From positions 310,001 to 374,000 of the forward strand of contig JAJVIC010000010.1 of assembly GCA_022072225.1 (NCBI GenBank): a DNA stretch of 64,000 nucleotides, in the 5' to 3' direction. Origin of the DNA: Bacteroidia bacterium. Its GTDB lineage: Bacteria; Bacteroidota; Bacteroidia; SXHM01. A program made the position numbers and the translations under genes. Below are positions 35,458-44,521 of this stretch, piece after piece; position 1 is the stretch's first letter; the number at the start of each line of letters is the position of its first letter. The notes below the pieces were generated by a model that was not told where the DNA came from, searched no databases, and worked only from the letters and a program-made list of their open reading frames with translations.

Positions 35458-36512
35458 TGATTTTTTTACAAAATAACATGGTAAAAACAACTAAAGATTT
35501 TGGAAAAATTGCAGGGAAGTTAAGTTGCCTGATTCTGCTTCAAGTGTCAGCCCTTTTATTTTCACTCAATGTTTTTGCTCAGAGCACTAAGCAAAAAGAA
35601 TTTTTTAACAGTGGTCTTACAAAAGCTAAATCAGGACAATTAGATGCAGCAATAGTTGATTTTAGTGAATCAATAAAAGCAACAGAAAGAGATTTTCCGG
35701 AGAAATTGGTTGGTGATAATCCGCCTCCCGGCAATGAAACAAAATTGCTGTCGCAGACATACTACTACCGTGCAGTAGCATTAGCGGCAACAGGAAAAAA
35801 ATTAGACGCAATCAATGATTTGGATAAGGCTGTAAAGTTTGATATAAATTTTACAGAAGCCTATGTTCTGCGCGGAAAGACAACTAATGATATTGGTGAT
35901 TACAAACGCGCCAGCGATAATCTTAAAGTAGCAGCCAATCTTTTCCCCAATAACTTTGATATTTGGTTGCATTTAGGAATTGCAAATCAAAATCTTGATA
36001 ATGATGCGAAGGCAATTGAATATTTCAATTCTGCAATTAAAATCAAAGCAGATAATGTTCAGGCATATATAGAACGTTCCAAGAGTTATTTGAAAACAGA
36101 AAAATATAATGAAGCATTGACAGATGCCAATAAAGCTGTTTCTATGGACAGCAAAAATTCAGATGCGTATTTATGTCGTGGTGTTATATACCGGTACATG
36201 GAAGAATATGAATTTGCTATCAGGGATTATACCAGTGCCATAACTTATAACCCTAACAACAGTGTTGCATTTTATAATCGCGGAATTGCTCACAGCAAAA
36301 TTGATGAGCACCAAAAAGCAATTCAAGACTATTCAAAGGCAATTGAACTTTCGCCCGAAGATGATGAAGCCTATTTGAACAGAGGTATTGAAAAACTTAT
36401 ATTGGATAAACCCACTGATGCATGCGCTGATATTAAAGCAGCAGCAGACCTTGGCAATAAAAACGGGAAACAGTTTTTCCTGAATGAAGGAAAGGTGATC
36501 TGTAATCAGTAA
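35457..36512 (+). CDS. Exported tetratricopeptide-repeat protein
   Basis: A 351-residue protein with a signal peptide (around MVKTTKDFGKIAGKLSCLIL, ending FAQ; an internal ATG at 35478 may be the real start). At least seven TPR units follow, for instance FTEAYVLRGKTTNDIGDY, FDIWLHLGIANQNLDNDAKA, VQAYIERSKSYLKTEKYNEA and DEAYLNRGIEKLILDK. Its start overlaps the stop of the SpoIIE gene (TAATG), showing translational coupling. An adaptor or scaffold for the sensor is the simplest reading. Confidence 0.82.
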   Translation: MIFLQNNMVKTTKDFGKIAGKLSCLILLQVSALLFSLNVFAQSTKQKEFFNSGLTKAKSGQLDAAIVDFSESIKATERDFPEKLVGDNPPPGNETKLLSQTYYYRAVALAATGKKLDAINDLDKAVKFDINFTEAYVLRGKTTNDIGDYKRASDNLKVAANLFPNNFDIWLHLGIANQNLDNDAKAIEYFNSAIKIKADNVQAYIERSKSYLKTEKYNEALTDANKAVSMDSKNSDAYLCRGVIYRYMEEYEFAIRDYTSAITYNPNNSVAFYNRGIAHSKIDEHQKAIQDYSKAIELSPEDDEAYLNRGIEKLILDKPTDACADIKAAADLGNKNGKQFFLNEGKVICNQ

Positions 36513-36518
36513 TCCGAA

Positions 36519-38252
36519 CTATTTTACCATCAATTTCTGTATTGAGCTCCCTGTTTCTGTATGTAGAATAATCAGGTAACTTCCAGCTTCAATCTCAGCA
36601 GTATCAATAAAATAATTTTTCCCGCCTTTCGGAAAGGTGCCCCAATAAATGGTCTTGATTTCTCTGCCGAGCATATCAGCCATCAACAATTTTCCGCTAG
36701 CCTCGTTTGATGTTTTTACAGGAATACATGTTATTCCGCTTGAAGGATTTGGATAAACATTTAGTATTTCATTCTCATATATTTCTTCTTCAACAATTGT
36801 TGTGAAGCCGGTAACTTCAAATCTCCACCAGCCATCAGGAGCAGTAATAGGACGAACTTGTTGTTTCCCGGAATTTGCCTGTGCATGTATGTAGTAGAAA
36901 ACTTCTGTTCCTGCGGTTTGTGGAGGAATAAATCCGGTCCAAGTATCTGTTGCAATATCTGTGAGATTCATGCTTGTTGTTTGATATCCCTGAGTTGTGT
37001 CAGTTGAATAATAAAGCGTTGCAGTCTGAATTCCTGTTTTATGTTTTATCCATGCATTAACCTGATAAGGAATTGTTGTGTTGGTTGTGTTTTGCAACGG
37101 TTGATGTGTAATCAGGAGCGGGTCGTTTGTACCTATTTCCTTTGTAATACAATGCAGTGCGCCAAGTTGATTTATAATATTATTGCAGTTAATGCCAACA
37201 ACTGAATATCCTGGAAGTGCCTGCCTCAAAATTCTTAATGCAGTTGTATCATATTGCTGAGAATAAGTTGGAACAATAAGTGTTTTATTGATAAAGGTTG
37301 AGTTGGTATATGTTCGGTAATCACCAAAATTATCAGGATAATCACCTCCTGCATCAGGGGGCATGGGAATACGGATAACCTTGTAAGGCGTTCCGAAAAC
37401 AGAATTGTAGTTACTTAAAACGTATTGAAGATTTGCTTCAATCTGCGGCCCGTCTGCTGTTCCTGAGGGATATTCACCAACGAGCAATGTTTCTTCGTCA
37501 AGTAGTTTAAGGTGCATATCAATATGGTGAATCTCATCATAAGGTAGAGTAGGCATTTTTATGTAGCGGTCAATGCCCATCCAATCCTGCATGATGTTAT
37601 CAATTTCTGATTCTGTTTTGTCACTGTTTTCCTCAATTATGAGTTCAGAGGAAAATGCAGTACCCCAGCCATCAACCATATAATTACCTCCGGTATGTGT
37701 CAAATCGTTCGGTGAATTAATCATTTCATAGAGCGGTAAGCCTGTGGCTTCGGCAATTTTTGAGGGAATTGCATCATCATTCGGGCGTGGACGGTTATAA
37801 ATCCAGTCGATTAAATAAAGTGAATCAACATCGTTTTTGTAAACATTCCACTGCCCGTAATCCCGCATCCAAATACTGTCTGAAGGTTTTTGAACGAATT
37901 TGATATTTGTGAAATTAATTCCATTAGAACTAAGATAACTTCTTACCGAATTTGAGTCGCTGCAAACAATATAAACCATTGTTTCAACTTTTGCAGCTAC
38001 AACAATTTGTCTTAAAATAGTTTGCTGGCTTGAAGTCCAGCGAATACACAAGCCGCCAATTTCTTCCCATTCAGCCATGGCACGTACCGGTGATAACGGT
38101 GGATGCGTGATTGATTTTTCAGAATGTGATTGCACATACAGTGGCATCATTAACTCTTCTTCAGCAGTCATGTAATGCGGTAAATCCTGCGCAATAATTG
38201 ATTTTTGGGAAATAAGGATTCCAAGAAAAATAATTGAGTATAGAACTCTCAT
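36519..38252 (-). CDS. Secreted agmatine/peptidylarginine deiminase-family protein with T9SS sorting domain
   Basis: I set the start at 38252 (MRVLYSIIFLGILISQ, signal peptide), 577 residues; the reading frame is open further upstream but that would break the signal. The catalytic part (about residues 60-370) has the PAD_porph features WEEIGGLCIRW, WMRDYGQWN, HTGGNYMVDGWG, HHIDMHLKLLD and the catalytic Cys in LGALHCITKEIG. A beta-sandwich (about 395-480) and a T9SS type A tail (LNVYPNPSSG, KLMVK) follow. The same architecture occurs in P. gingivalis PPAD. Substrate could be free agmatine or protein arginine; location outside the cell favours peptidylarginine. Confidence 0.87.
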   Translation of the reverse strand: MRVLYSIIFLGILISQKSIIAQDLPHYMTAEEELMMPLYVQSHSEKSITHPPLSPVRAMAEWEEIGGLCIRWTSSQQTILRQIVVAAKVETMVYIVCSDSNSVRSYLSSNGINFTNIKFVQKPSDSIWMRDYGQWNVYKNDVDSLYLIDWIYNRPRPNDDAIPSKIAEATGLPLYEMINSPNDLTHTGGNYMVDGWGTAFSSELIIEENSDKTESEIDNIMQDWMGIDRYIKMPTLPYDEIHHIDMHLKLLDEETLLVGEYPSGTADGPQIEANLQYVLSNYNSVFGTPYKVIRIPMPPDAGGDYPDNFGDYRTYTNSTFINKTLIVPTYSQQYDTTALRILRQALPGYSVVGINCNNIINQLGALHCITKEIGTNDPLLITHQPLQNTTNTTIPYQVNAWIKHKTGIQTATLYYSTDTTQGYQTTSMNLTDIATDTWTGFIPPQTAGTEVFYYIHAQANSGKQQVRPITAPDGWWRFEVTGFTTIVEEEIYENEILNVYPNPSSGITCIPVKTSNEASGKLLMADMLGREIKTIYWGTFPKGGKNYFIDTAEIEAGSYLIILHTETGSSIQKLMVK

Positions 38253-38310
38253 GGATTGATATTTTTGCAACGAATGTAGAAAAATTAGCGCTGAAATTAT
38301 TTCTAAACCG

Positions 38311-38910
38311 ATGAAAACGCTTGTATTGCCCGCCATGTACTTTGCACCTGTAAGTGTTTACGCATTAATTCTGAAGAGTGAGAAGTTGATTTTTGACGGA
38401 CACGAAAATTTTGTGAAGCAAACGTTTAGAAGCCGATGCGAAATTTATGGAGCAAATGGAAAGCAATTACTTTCTGTACCTGTTGAAAAACGAGGGAATC
38501 ATATCCCTGTGCAACAAGTAAAAATCAGCTATAAAGAAGACTGGCAAAAAATCCATTGGCGATCTATTGTTTCGGCTTATCGCAATTCACCTTATTTTGA
38601 ATTTTATGCTGATGAATTTGAACGGTTTTTTACTGTAAAGCCCGAATTGCTTTTTGACTGGAATATGACATTCCATAAAATTATAATGAAGTTGTTAAAG
38701 GTTGAAAAGGAGTTTGAATTCAGTGAAAAATACATTGCTGAATACGGAATACAAACACTTGATTTAAGAGCAGAAGATATAATGTTGCCTCTAACCCTTA
38801 ATTATAATCAGGTTTTTGAAGAGCGACATGGTTTTATTCCGAATCTCAGTATTTTGGATTTGTTGTTCAATGCCGGACCTGATTCTGTGAAAATTCTCTC
38901 AAGCATATAG
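38311..38910 (+). CDS. WbqC-family protein
   Basis: A 199-residue protein with the WbqC signature: an N-terminal YFAPVSVYALI, then FDGHENFVKQTFRSRCEIYGANGKQLLSVPVEK, the HWRSIVSAYRNSPYFEFY segment and an FN-type C-terminal motif. Members are found in polysaccharide gene clusters and as singletons in Bacteroidota, and their function is still unsettled (nucleotide-sugar related enzyme suggested). It starts 59 bases upstream of the deiminase gene's start, on the opposite strand, and precedes dapD by 42 bases. Confidence 0.85.
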   Translation: MKTLVLPAMYFAPVSVYALILKSEKLIFDGHENFVKQTFRSRCEIYGANGKQLLSVPVEKRGNHIPVQQVKISYKEDWQKIHWRSIVSAYRNSPYFEFYADEFERFFTVKPELLFDWNMTFHKIIMKLLKVEKEFEFSEKYIAEYGIQTLDLRAEDIMLPLTLNYNQVFEERHGFIPNLSILDLLFNAGPDSVKILSSI

Positions 38911-38952
38911 TGCGACATAATCCTTATTTTCGCAATCCATTTTTAGAAAATT

Positions 38953-39759
38953 ATGAAACAGATTATTGAAAATGCCTGGAATAACCGCGATTTACTTTCA
39001 GAGCCTAAAACCCGTGAAACCATTAACGAAGTAGTTGCCTTACTTGACAAAGGCGAGTTACGCGTTTCAGAACCAACTGCAAATGGCTGGCAGGTAAACG
39101 AGTGGGTAAAAAAAGCGGTAATACTTTATTTCCCGATTCAGAAAATGGAGACCATTGAAGTGGGACCTTTTGAGTTTCACGACAAAATTGCATTGAAGAA
39201 AAACTATGCTGCACTAGGCGTACGTGTTGTTCCTCATGCTATTGCCCGTCATGGAGCTTTTGTTGCCAAAGGTGTTATCATGATGCCCAGTTATGTAAAC
39301 ATTGGTGCTTATGTTGATTCGGGAACGATGGTGGATACATGGGCCACAGTTGGTTCCTGTGCACAAATCGGAAAGAATGTTCACCTAAGTGGTGGTGTTG
39401 GAATTGGCGGTGTACTGGAGCCCGTTCAGGCTGCTCCGGTTATTATTGAAGACGATTGTTTTATAGGTTCGCGTTGCATTGTTGTAGAAGGAGTGCGTGT
39501 TGAAAAGCAAGCAGTGTTGGGCGCGAATGTGGTACTGACAAAATCCACCAAAATTATTGATGTTACGGGCGATAAGCCTGTTGAGCACCGTGGTGTGGTA
39601 CCACCACGCTCCGTGGTAATCCCGGGTTCGTATACCAAAAAATTTCCTGCGGGCGATTATCAGGTTCCTTGTGCCTTAATCATTGGTCAGCGCAAAGAAA
39701 GTACTGATTTGAAAACATCATTGAATGATGCCTTGCGCGAACATAATGTTGCGGTTTAA
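38953..39759 (+). CDS. dapD: Tetrahydrodipicolinate N-succinyltransferase
   Basis: It transfers succinyl from succinyl-CoA to tetrahydrodipicolinate in meso-diaminopimelate/lysine synthesis. The 268-residue protein has the left-handed beta-helix of the family (VVPHAIARHGAFVAKGVIMM, YVNIGAYVDSGTMVDTWATV, GKNVHLSGGVGIGGV) and the C-terminal GVVPPRSVVIPG segment. Its stop touches the start of the glycosyltransferase gene (TAA/ATG, no spacer), so both belong to one operon. Confidence 0.95.
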   Translation: MKQIIENAWNNRDLLSEPKTRETINEVVALLDKGELRVSEPTANGWQVNEWVKKAVILYFPIQKMETIEVGPFEFHDKIALKKNYAALGVRVVPHAIARHGAFVAKGVIMMPSYVNIGAYVDSGTMVDTWATVGSCAQIGKNVHLSGGVGIGGVLEPVQAAPVIIEDDCFIGSRCIVVEGVRVEKQAVLGANVVLTKSTKIIDVTGDKPVEHRGVVPPRSVVIPGSYTKKFPAGDYQVPCALIIGQRKESTDLKTSLNDALREHNVAV

Positions 39760-40755
39760 ATGAAAGTCCTTGTAATTCAGACAGCTTTTCCGGGTGATGT
39801 AATACTTGCCTCAGCACTGGTGGAAAAGTTGCATGAGTTTCATCCAACTTCACAAATTGATTTTTTATTACGAAAAGGAAATGAAAATCTTTTTTCGTCT
39901 CACCCGTTTTTAAAAAAACTTCTGGTTTGGGATAAAAAGCAAAACAAAGTTTCTGAATTATTAAGAATAATAAGTGAGGTAAGAAGAGAGAGATATGATT
40001 ATGTAATCAATCTCCAGCGCTATGCAAGTTCAGGATTTATAACAGCATTTTCGGGCGCAAAAAATAAAATCGGCTTCGATAAAAATCCACTCGCGTTTTT
40101 GTTCACCCAAAAATTCCAACACAAAATTGGAGATGGAACGCATGAGATAAACCGAAATCAGCAATTAATTACATCAATAACTGACAGTAAGCCAGGAACG
40201 CCTAAAATCTATCCGTCTGAAAAAGATTTAAAAATGGTTTCAGAATATAAAAACACAAAATATGTCTGTATTGCACCTTCGTCAGTTTGGTTTACCAAAC
40301 AGTGGCCGGCACACAAATGGACAGAATTAATTCAACGATTAGTACCAACGTATTCAGTTTATCTTATTGGCGCCCCTTCAGATTTTGAACTTTGTGAAAA
40401 AATAAAATCCTCAATCCTCAATTATCAATCCTCAATTATCAATTTTTCGGGAAAGTTTTCTTTTTTAGAATCTGCCGCACTGATGAAGGATGCACTGATG
40501 AATTATGTGAATGATTCTGCGCCAATGCATCTGGCTTCCGCTGTTAATGCACCCGTTACTGCTGTATTTTGTTCTACCGTTCCCGAATTCGGTTTCGGTC
40601 CATTGAGCAATAAATCATTTATTGCGCAGACAAAAGAAAAACTTACTTGCCGTCCATGCGGATTGCATGGAAAAATATCGTGTCCTGAGAAACATTTTGA
40701 TTGTGCTGAAAGTATTAAACCCGAAGAAATTTTTTCACTTTCTTTGACTAACTAA
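39760..40755 (+). CDS. Glycosyltransferase family 9 (heptosyltransferase-like)
   Basis: A 331-residue ADP-heptose:LPS heptosyltransferase-type GT-B enzyme. The N-terminal domain starts MKVLVIQTAFPGDVILASAL; the C-terminal nucleotide-binding half contains VCIAPSSVWFTKQWP and the SAPMHLASAVNAPVTAVFC motif. A late cysteine-rich tract (CRPCGLHGKISCPEKHFDC) is common in GT9. It would act on lipopolysaccharide inner core. It sits directly between dapD and the tsaC-like gene; the operon is compact. Confidence 0.9.
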   Translation: MKVLVIQTAFPGDVILASALVEKLHEFHPTSQIDFLLRKGNENLFSSHPFLKKLLVWDKKQNKVSELLRIISEVRRERYDYVINLQRYASSGFITAFSGAKNKIGFDKNPLAFLFTQKFQHKIGDGTHEINRNQQLITSITDSKPGTPKIYPSEKDLKMVSEYKNTKYVCIAPSSVWFTKQWPAHKWTELIQRLVPTYSVYLIGAPSDFELCEKIKSSILNYQSSIINFSGKFSFLESAALMKDALMNYVNDSAPMHLASAVNAPVTAVFCSTVPEFGFGPLSNKSFIAQTKEKLTCRPCGLHGKISCPEKHFDCAESIKPEEIFSLSLTN

Positions 40756-40758
40756 TTT

Positions 40759-41343
40759 ATGATTTACGATAAAAAAATACTTGACAGGGAATTAACCAAT
40801 GCACTTGCTGCCCTGCACTCAGGTGGCGTTATATTGTATCCAACCGATACAGTGTGGGGTTTGGGGTGCGATTGCACCAACGTGAGTGCGGTTGAAAAAA
40901 TTTTCAAAATAAAGAAACGCGATTCATCAAAAAGTCTGGTTCTGCTGGTTGACAATGATGCACGGCTTTTGCGCTATGTAAAGGCGGTACCTGAAATGGC
41001 CTGGGAACTGATGCAATACAGTGATAAACCACTTACAATTGTTTATCCTGAAGGGAAAAATGTTGCCAGAAATATGATCGGACCCGATAAGAGTATTGCC
41101 ATTCGGGTAACTTCCGATGTGTTTTGCAAAAAACTAATTTCTGTATTTGATAACGGACTTGTTTCAACTTCTGCCAATATAAGCGGCAAACCATCGCCAC
41201 AGAATTTTTCTGATGTGGATATGGAGATAATAAATGCAGTTGATTATGTGGTAAATTTGCGGCAGAATGAAAAAACGGCAGCAGCGCCTTCGTCCATTAT
41301 TAAAGTTGGAATGAAAGGCGAGATTGAAATTATCAGGAAATAA
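40759..41343 (+). CDS. tsaC: L-threonylcarbamoyladenylate synthase (Sua5/YrdC/TsaC family)
   Basis: It makes threonylcarbamoyl-AMP from Thr, bicarbonate and ATP, for the t6A modification of tRNAs reading ANN codons. The 194 residues form one YrdC domain: VILYPTDTVWGLGCD, KIKKRDSSKSLVLL, KSIAIRV and STSANISGKPSP are present. The extra C-terminal Sua5 domain is absent. The gene lies three bases after the GT9 gene and six before the cca start. Confidence 0.93.
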   Translation: MIYDKKILDRELTNALAALHSGGVILYPTDTVWGLGCDCTNVSAVEKIFKIKKRDSSKSLVLLVDNDARLLRYVKAVPEMAWELMQYSDKPLTIVYPEGKNVARNMIGPDKSIAIRVTSDVFCKKLISVFDNGLVSTSANISGKPSPQNFSDVDMEIINAVDYVVNLRQNEKTAAAPSSIIKVGMKGEIEIIRK

Positions 41344-41349
41344 TTTTTT

Positions 41350-42756
41350 TTGAAAAAACATTTAGAAAATTCCGTTTTCTCTGTTGTTTCGCAGGCAGCA
41401 GCAGAATTGAATATTCACGCTTATGTGATTGGCGGTTTTGTTCGCGATATTTTTCTGAACAAGGAATCGAAAGACATTGACATTGTTACAACCGGTGACG
41501 GAATTGAGCTTGCTAAAAAAGTAGCGGAAAAACTGGAAGGCAGCCATTATTCATTTTTTAAAAATTTCGGAACTGCAAATGTGAAATTTGCCGACCTCGA
41601 AATTGAATTTGTAGGTGCACGCAAAGAATCTTACCGGGGCGAATCGCGCAAACCCGATGTTGAACCCGGAACGCTGGAAGACGACCAAAACCGCAGAGAT
41701 TTTACAATGAATGCGCTTGCACTCAGTTTACAAAATGAAAATTTTGGCGAACTGATTGACCCGTTTGGCGGACTGAAAGACATTGAAAATAAAATTATCC
41801 GTACACCGCTTGATCCGGATATTACCTACTCTGACGATCCGCTCCGCATGATGCGCGGCATCCGTTTTGCTTCGCAACTTGGTTTTACTATTGAGGAAAA
41901 ATCCTTTCAGTCTATTTGCAAAAATGCGGAGCGTATAAGTATTGTTTCCAAAGAACGCATAGCTGACGAGTTGAATAAAATCATTCTTTCACCTGTGCCT
42001 TCGGTGGGTTTAAAACTGTTGTTTGATTCTAAATTACTGCACCTTATTTTTCCTGATATGGTTAAATTACACGGAGTAGAGGTTAAAGAAGGAGTATCGC
42101 ACAAAGACAATTTTTATCACACGCTGCAGGTGCTGGACAATATCTCAAAGAACACCGAAAACCTCTGGCTGCGCTGGTCTGCTATTTTGCATGATATTGC
42201 AAAACCTGCTACCAAGCGTTTTGATAAAATTGCCGGATGGACATTTCATGGACATGAGGATAAAGGTTCGCGCATGGTGCCGAAAATTTTTGCCGAATTA
42301 AAACTGCCGCAAAACGAAAAGATGAAATATGTTCAGAAGTTGGTATTGCTGCATCTTAGGCCCATTGTTCTTTCAAAGGAAGAAGTTACCGATTCGGCTA
42401 TACGCAGGCTGTTGTTTGAAGCAGGTGATGATATTGATGATCTGATGACGCTTTGCGAAGCAGACATTACTTCCAAGAACGACAGAAAGGTGCAGCGTTA
42501 CCTTAAAAACTTTGAACTGGTGCGTATTAAACTGAAAGAAGTAGAGGAGAAAGACAACCTTCGCAACTGGCAGCCGCCTGTTACCGGTGAGCACATTATG
42601 AAAACCTTTAATCTCAGGCCCTGCCGCGAAATTGGTGTAATCAAAAATGCAATACGTGATGCCATTCTTGATGGAGAAATCGGAAATAATTTTGAGGAAG
42701 CAAATAAGTTTATGCTTGCCAAAGGTGCTGAACTCGGGCTAAAATCAAGCGACTGA
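41350..42756 (+). CDS. cca: CCA tRNA nucleotidyltransferase with HD domain
   Basis: It adds or repairs the CCA end of tRNA. The 468-residue class II enzyme shows VIGGFVRDIF, KDIDIV (catalytic aspartates), RRDFTMNALAL, DPLRMMRGIRFASQLGF and an HD phosphohydrolase domain (HDIAKPATKR, HGHEDKGSRM). The start codon is TTG, six bases after the preceding stop; no ATG is available nearby that keeps the first strand. It may act as poly(A) polymerase in some lineages. Confidence 0.94.
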   Translation: MKKHLENSVFSVVSQAAAELNIHAYVIGGFVRDIFLNKESKDIDIVTTGDGIELAKKVAEKLEGSHYSFFKNFGTANVKFADLEIEFVGARKESYRGESRKPDVEPGTLEDDQNRRDFTMNALALSLQNENFGELIDPFGGLKDIENKIIRTPLDPDITYSDDPLRMMRGIRFASQLGFTIEEKSFQSICKNAERISIVSKERIADELNKIILSPVPSVGLKLLFDSKLLHLIFPDMVKLHGVEVKEGVSHKDNFYHTLQVLDNISKNTENLWLRWSAILHDIAKPATKRFDKIAGWTFHGHEDKGSRMVPKIFAELKLPQNEKMKYVQKLVLLHLRPIVLSKEEVTDSAIRRLLFEAGDDIDDLMTLCEADITSKNDRKVQRYLKNFELVRIKLKEVEEKDNLRNWQPPVTGEHIMKTFNLRPCREIGVIKNAIRDAILDGEIGNNFEEANKFMLAKGAELGLKSSD

Positions 42757-42815
42757 CGAATAGATTTTTGCACGAATAATATTCTGACTATTTTCGGGCA
42801 CTATTAATAATAAAT

Positions 42816-43520
42816 ATGGCAGTATATAAATTCAGAGTTTTGTTTGAAGATGATGACCAGGTTCATCGCGACATTGAAATAAGTTCAACACAGAATTTTA
42901 CAGATTTCCGTCAGGCAATTCTGAATGCTTACAGCATTGGAAAAGATTGGGATTCTGTTTTCTATGTGAGCGATGATAAATGGCATAAAGTAAACGAAGT
43001 AGTTGCTTTCCCCCGCGAAACAAAACCCGATGAGGTAGCTGGCGGTAAACAGCGTCTGGTAAAATTTATTGACGATCCGCATCAGCGTTTCTTATACTCG
43101 GTTCGTTCATTAACCGAAGTTGTTTTTTTGGTAGAGCTGGTTAAAATTTTACCCGACAGCCCTAAAACAGTTTACCCACGCACCGCTGCAACAGTTGGAG
43201 AATTTCCAAAACAGTTTTTCAACATGCTCAATGGAGTTAAGGAAGAAACAAATAAAACATTCCTTGATCCTGAACTTGCCGAGTTTGATGCGAAAATGGC
43301 AAGCCTTGATTCAATTGACGAGCCGGGCGAAGATGAGCTGGAAGATGCAGACTCGCTTATTGCAGAAGTGGCTGACTTGCCCGAAGGAGAAGTTGAAATT
43401 ACTGCCGAGGGCGAAACTGCCGTTACTGAAGAAAGTGAGGAAATTGCTGAAGGCGATATTGAATTCGGAGAAGGTGAAGAAGGCGGTTTTGAAGACATGA
43501 TTTCAGACGAAGAAGCCTGA
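42816..43520 (+). CDS. pRiA4b ORF-3-like protein with acidic C-terminal tail
   Basis: A 234-residue protein whose N-terminal 150 residues resemble the plasmid pRiA4b ORF-3 family (VYKFRVLFEDDDQVHRDIEI, then DFRQAILNAYSI and DDPHQRFLY). The tail (about 165-234) is strongly acidic, with long Glu/Asp runs (SLIAEVADLPEGEVEI, EEIAEGDIEFGEGEEGGF). No function is established for the family that I can cite. It precedes miaA by 14 bases, so it is probably in the same transcript. The family is often found near mobile elements, but this copy sits in conserved gene neighbourhood. Confidence 0.75.
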   Translation: MAVYKFRVLFEDDDQVHRDIEISSTQNFTDFRQAILNAYSIGKDWDSVFYVSDDKWHKVNEVVAFPRETKPDEVAGGKQRLVKFIDDPHQRFLYSVRSLTEVVFLVELVKILPDSPKTVYPRTAATVGEFPKQFFNMLNGVKEETNKTFLDPELAEFDAKMASLDSIDEPGEDELEDADSLIAEVADLPEGEVEITAEGETAVTEESEEIAEGDIEFGEGEEGGFEDMISDEEA

Positions 43521-43534
43521 TAAATTTCTGCCCG

Positions 43535-44434
43535 ATGAGCGGAACCCTTATTGTTATTTGCGGTCCAACAGCCTCGGGCAAAACCAAACTTGCCCTGCAA
43601 GTTGCAAAACATTTTTCGGCCGAAATTATTTCGGCAGACTCTCGACAGGTTTATAAAGAACTGAAAATAGGTTCTGCGCCCCCAACGGATGCAGAGTTAA
43701 ACGAAGTTAAACACCATTTTATTGCATCGCGCCATCTTGATGATGATTATAACGCAGGTGCATTTGAAAAAGATGTTTTGACTTTGCTGGATGAACTTTT
43801 CCGGAAAAAAAAATTTGCAGTTCTTGTTGGCGGTTCGGGGCTTTACATAGATGCTGTTTGCAATGGTTTTGATAAAGTTCCTTCTTCGTTTCCCGAAATC
43901 AGAAAAGCTTTGCAGGATTTATACGATGGAGAAGGCATACAACAGCTTCGTGCGAAATTAAAAGTACTTGACCCGGATTTTTACACCAAGGTTGATTTGA
44001 ATAATCCGCAGCGATTGATGCGTGCGCTCGAAGTATGTATGGGTACCGGCAAGCCCTACTCAACAATGCGGGAAGGAAAAAAAAATAAGCGAGCTTTCAG
44101 AATTATTAAAACGGGGATGGATGTTAAACGCGATTTACTTTACAAGCGAATTGACGGGCGGGTAGATGAAATGATGAAAGCAGGGTTACTGCAGGAAGCC
44201 GAAGAGCTGATTTCGAAAAAGCACCTGAATGCATTGCAAACAGTTGGCTACAAAGAATTGTTCGATTACCTGGAGGGAAAAACAACATTGGAAACTGCAG
44301 TTGATTTGATAAAACAAAACAGCCGCAGGTATGCCAAGCGGCAGCTTACCTGGTTTCGCAGGGATAAAGAAATTACCTGGTTTGCCCCCGATGATTTAAG
44401 CGGCATAATACATTTTATTGAAAGCAATAGCTGA
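43535..44434 (+). CDS. miaA: tRNA dimethylallyltransferase
   Basis: It transfers dimethylallyl to N6 of A37 in tRNAs reading UNN codons. The 299-residue protein shows the P-loop CGPTASGKTKLAL, ISADSRQVYKELKIGSAPP, HHFIASR, LVGGSGLYIDAV and PQRLMRALEV plus the C-terminal RYAKRQLTWFRRD. It follows the pRiA4b-like gene with a 14-base gap. Confidence 0.96.
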   Translation: MSGTLIVICGPTASGKTKLALQVAKHFSAEIISADSRQVYKELKIGSAPPTDAELNEVKHHFIASRHLDDDYNAGAFEKDVLTLLDELFRKKKFAVLVGGSGLYIDAVCNGFDKVPSSFPEIRKALQDLYDGEGIQQLRAKLKVLDPDFYTKVDLNNPQRLMRALEVCMGTGKPYSTMREGKKNKRAFRIIKTGMDVKRDLLYKRIDGRVDEMMKAGLLQEAEELISKKHLNALQTVGYKELFDYLEGKTTLETAVDLIKQNSRRYAKRQLTWFRRDKEITWFAPDDLSGIIHFIESNS

Positions 44435-44492
44435 GTTGCAGCTTTGCCTCATTTCGCAATTTAACAGGCAGTACGCAACAACTAAAAAAAAC

Positions 44493-44500
44493 TATTTTTG
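44493..44500 (+). promoter_or_regulatory. -7 promoter box of the deoxyhypusine synthase-like gene
   Basis: TATTTTTG matches TAnnTTTG and lies 22 bases before the ATG at 44522. A transcript starting here excludes an upstream ATG at 44498 as the real start. No -33 TTTG at normal spacing is seen. Confidence 0.5.
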
Positions 44501-44521
44501 CCATCCCTAAAAAATACACAC

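Noticed and set aside
43172-43612. A 146-codon Ser/Pro-rich minus-strand frame opposite the pRiA4b-like gene
   Set aside because: The Ser-rich peptide mirrors the acidic Glu codons of the real gene.
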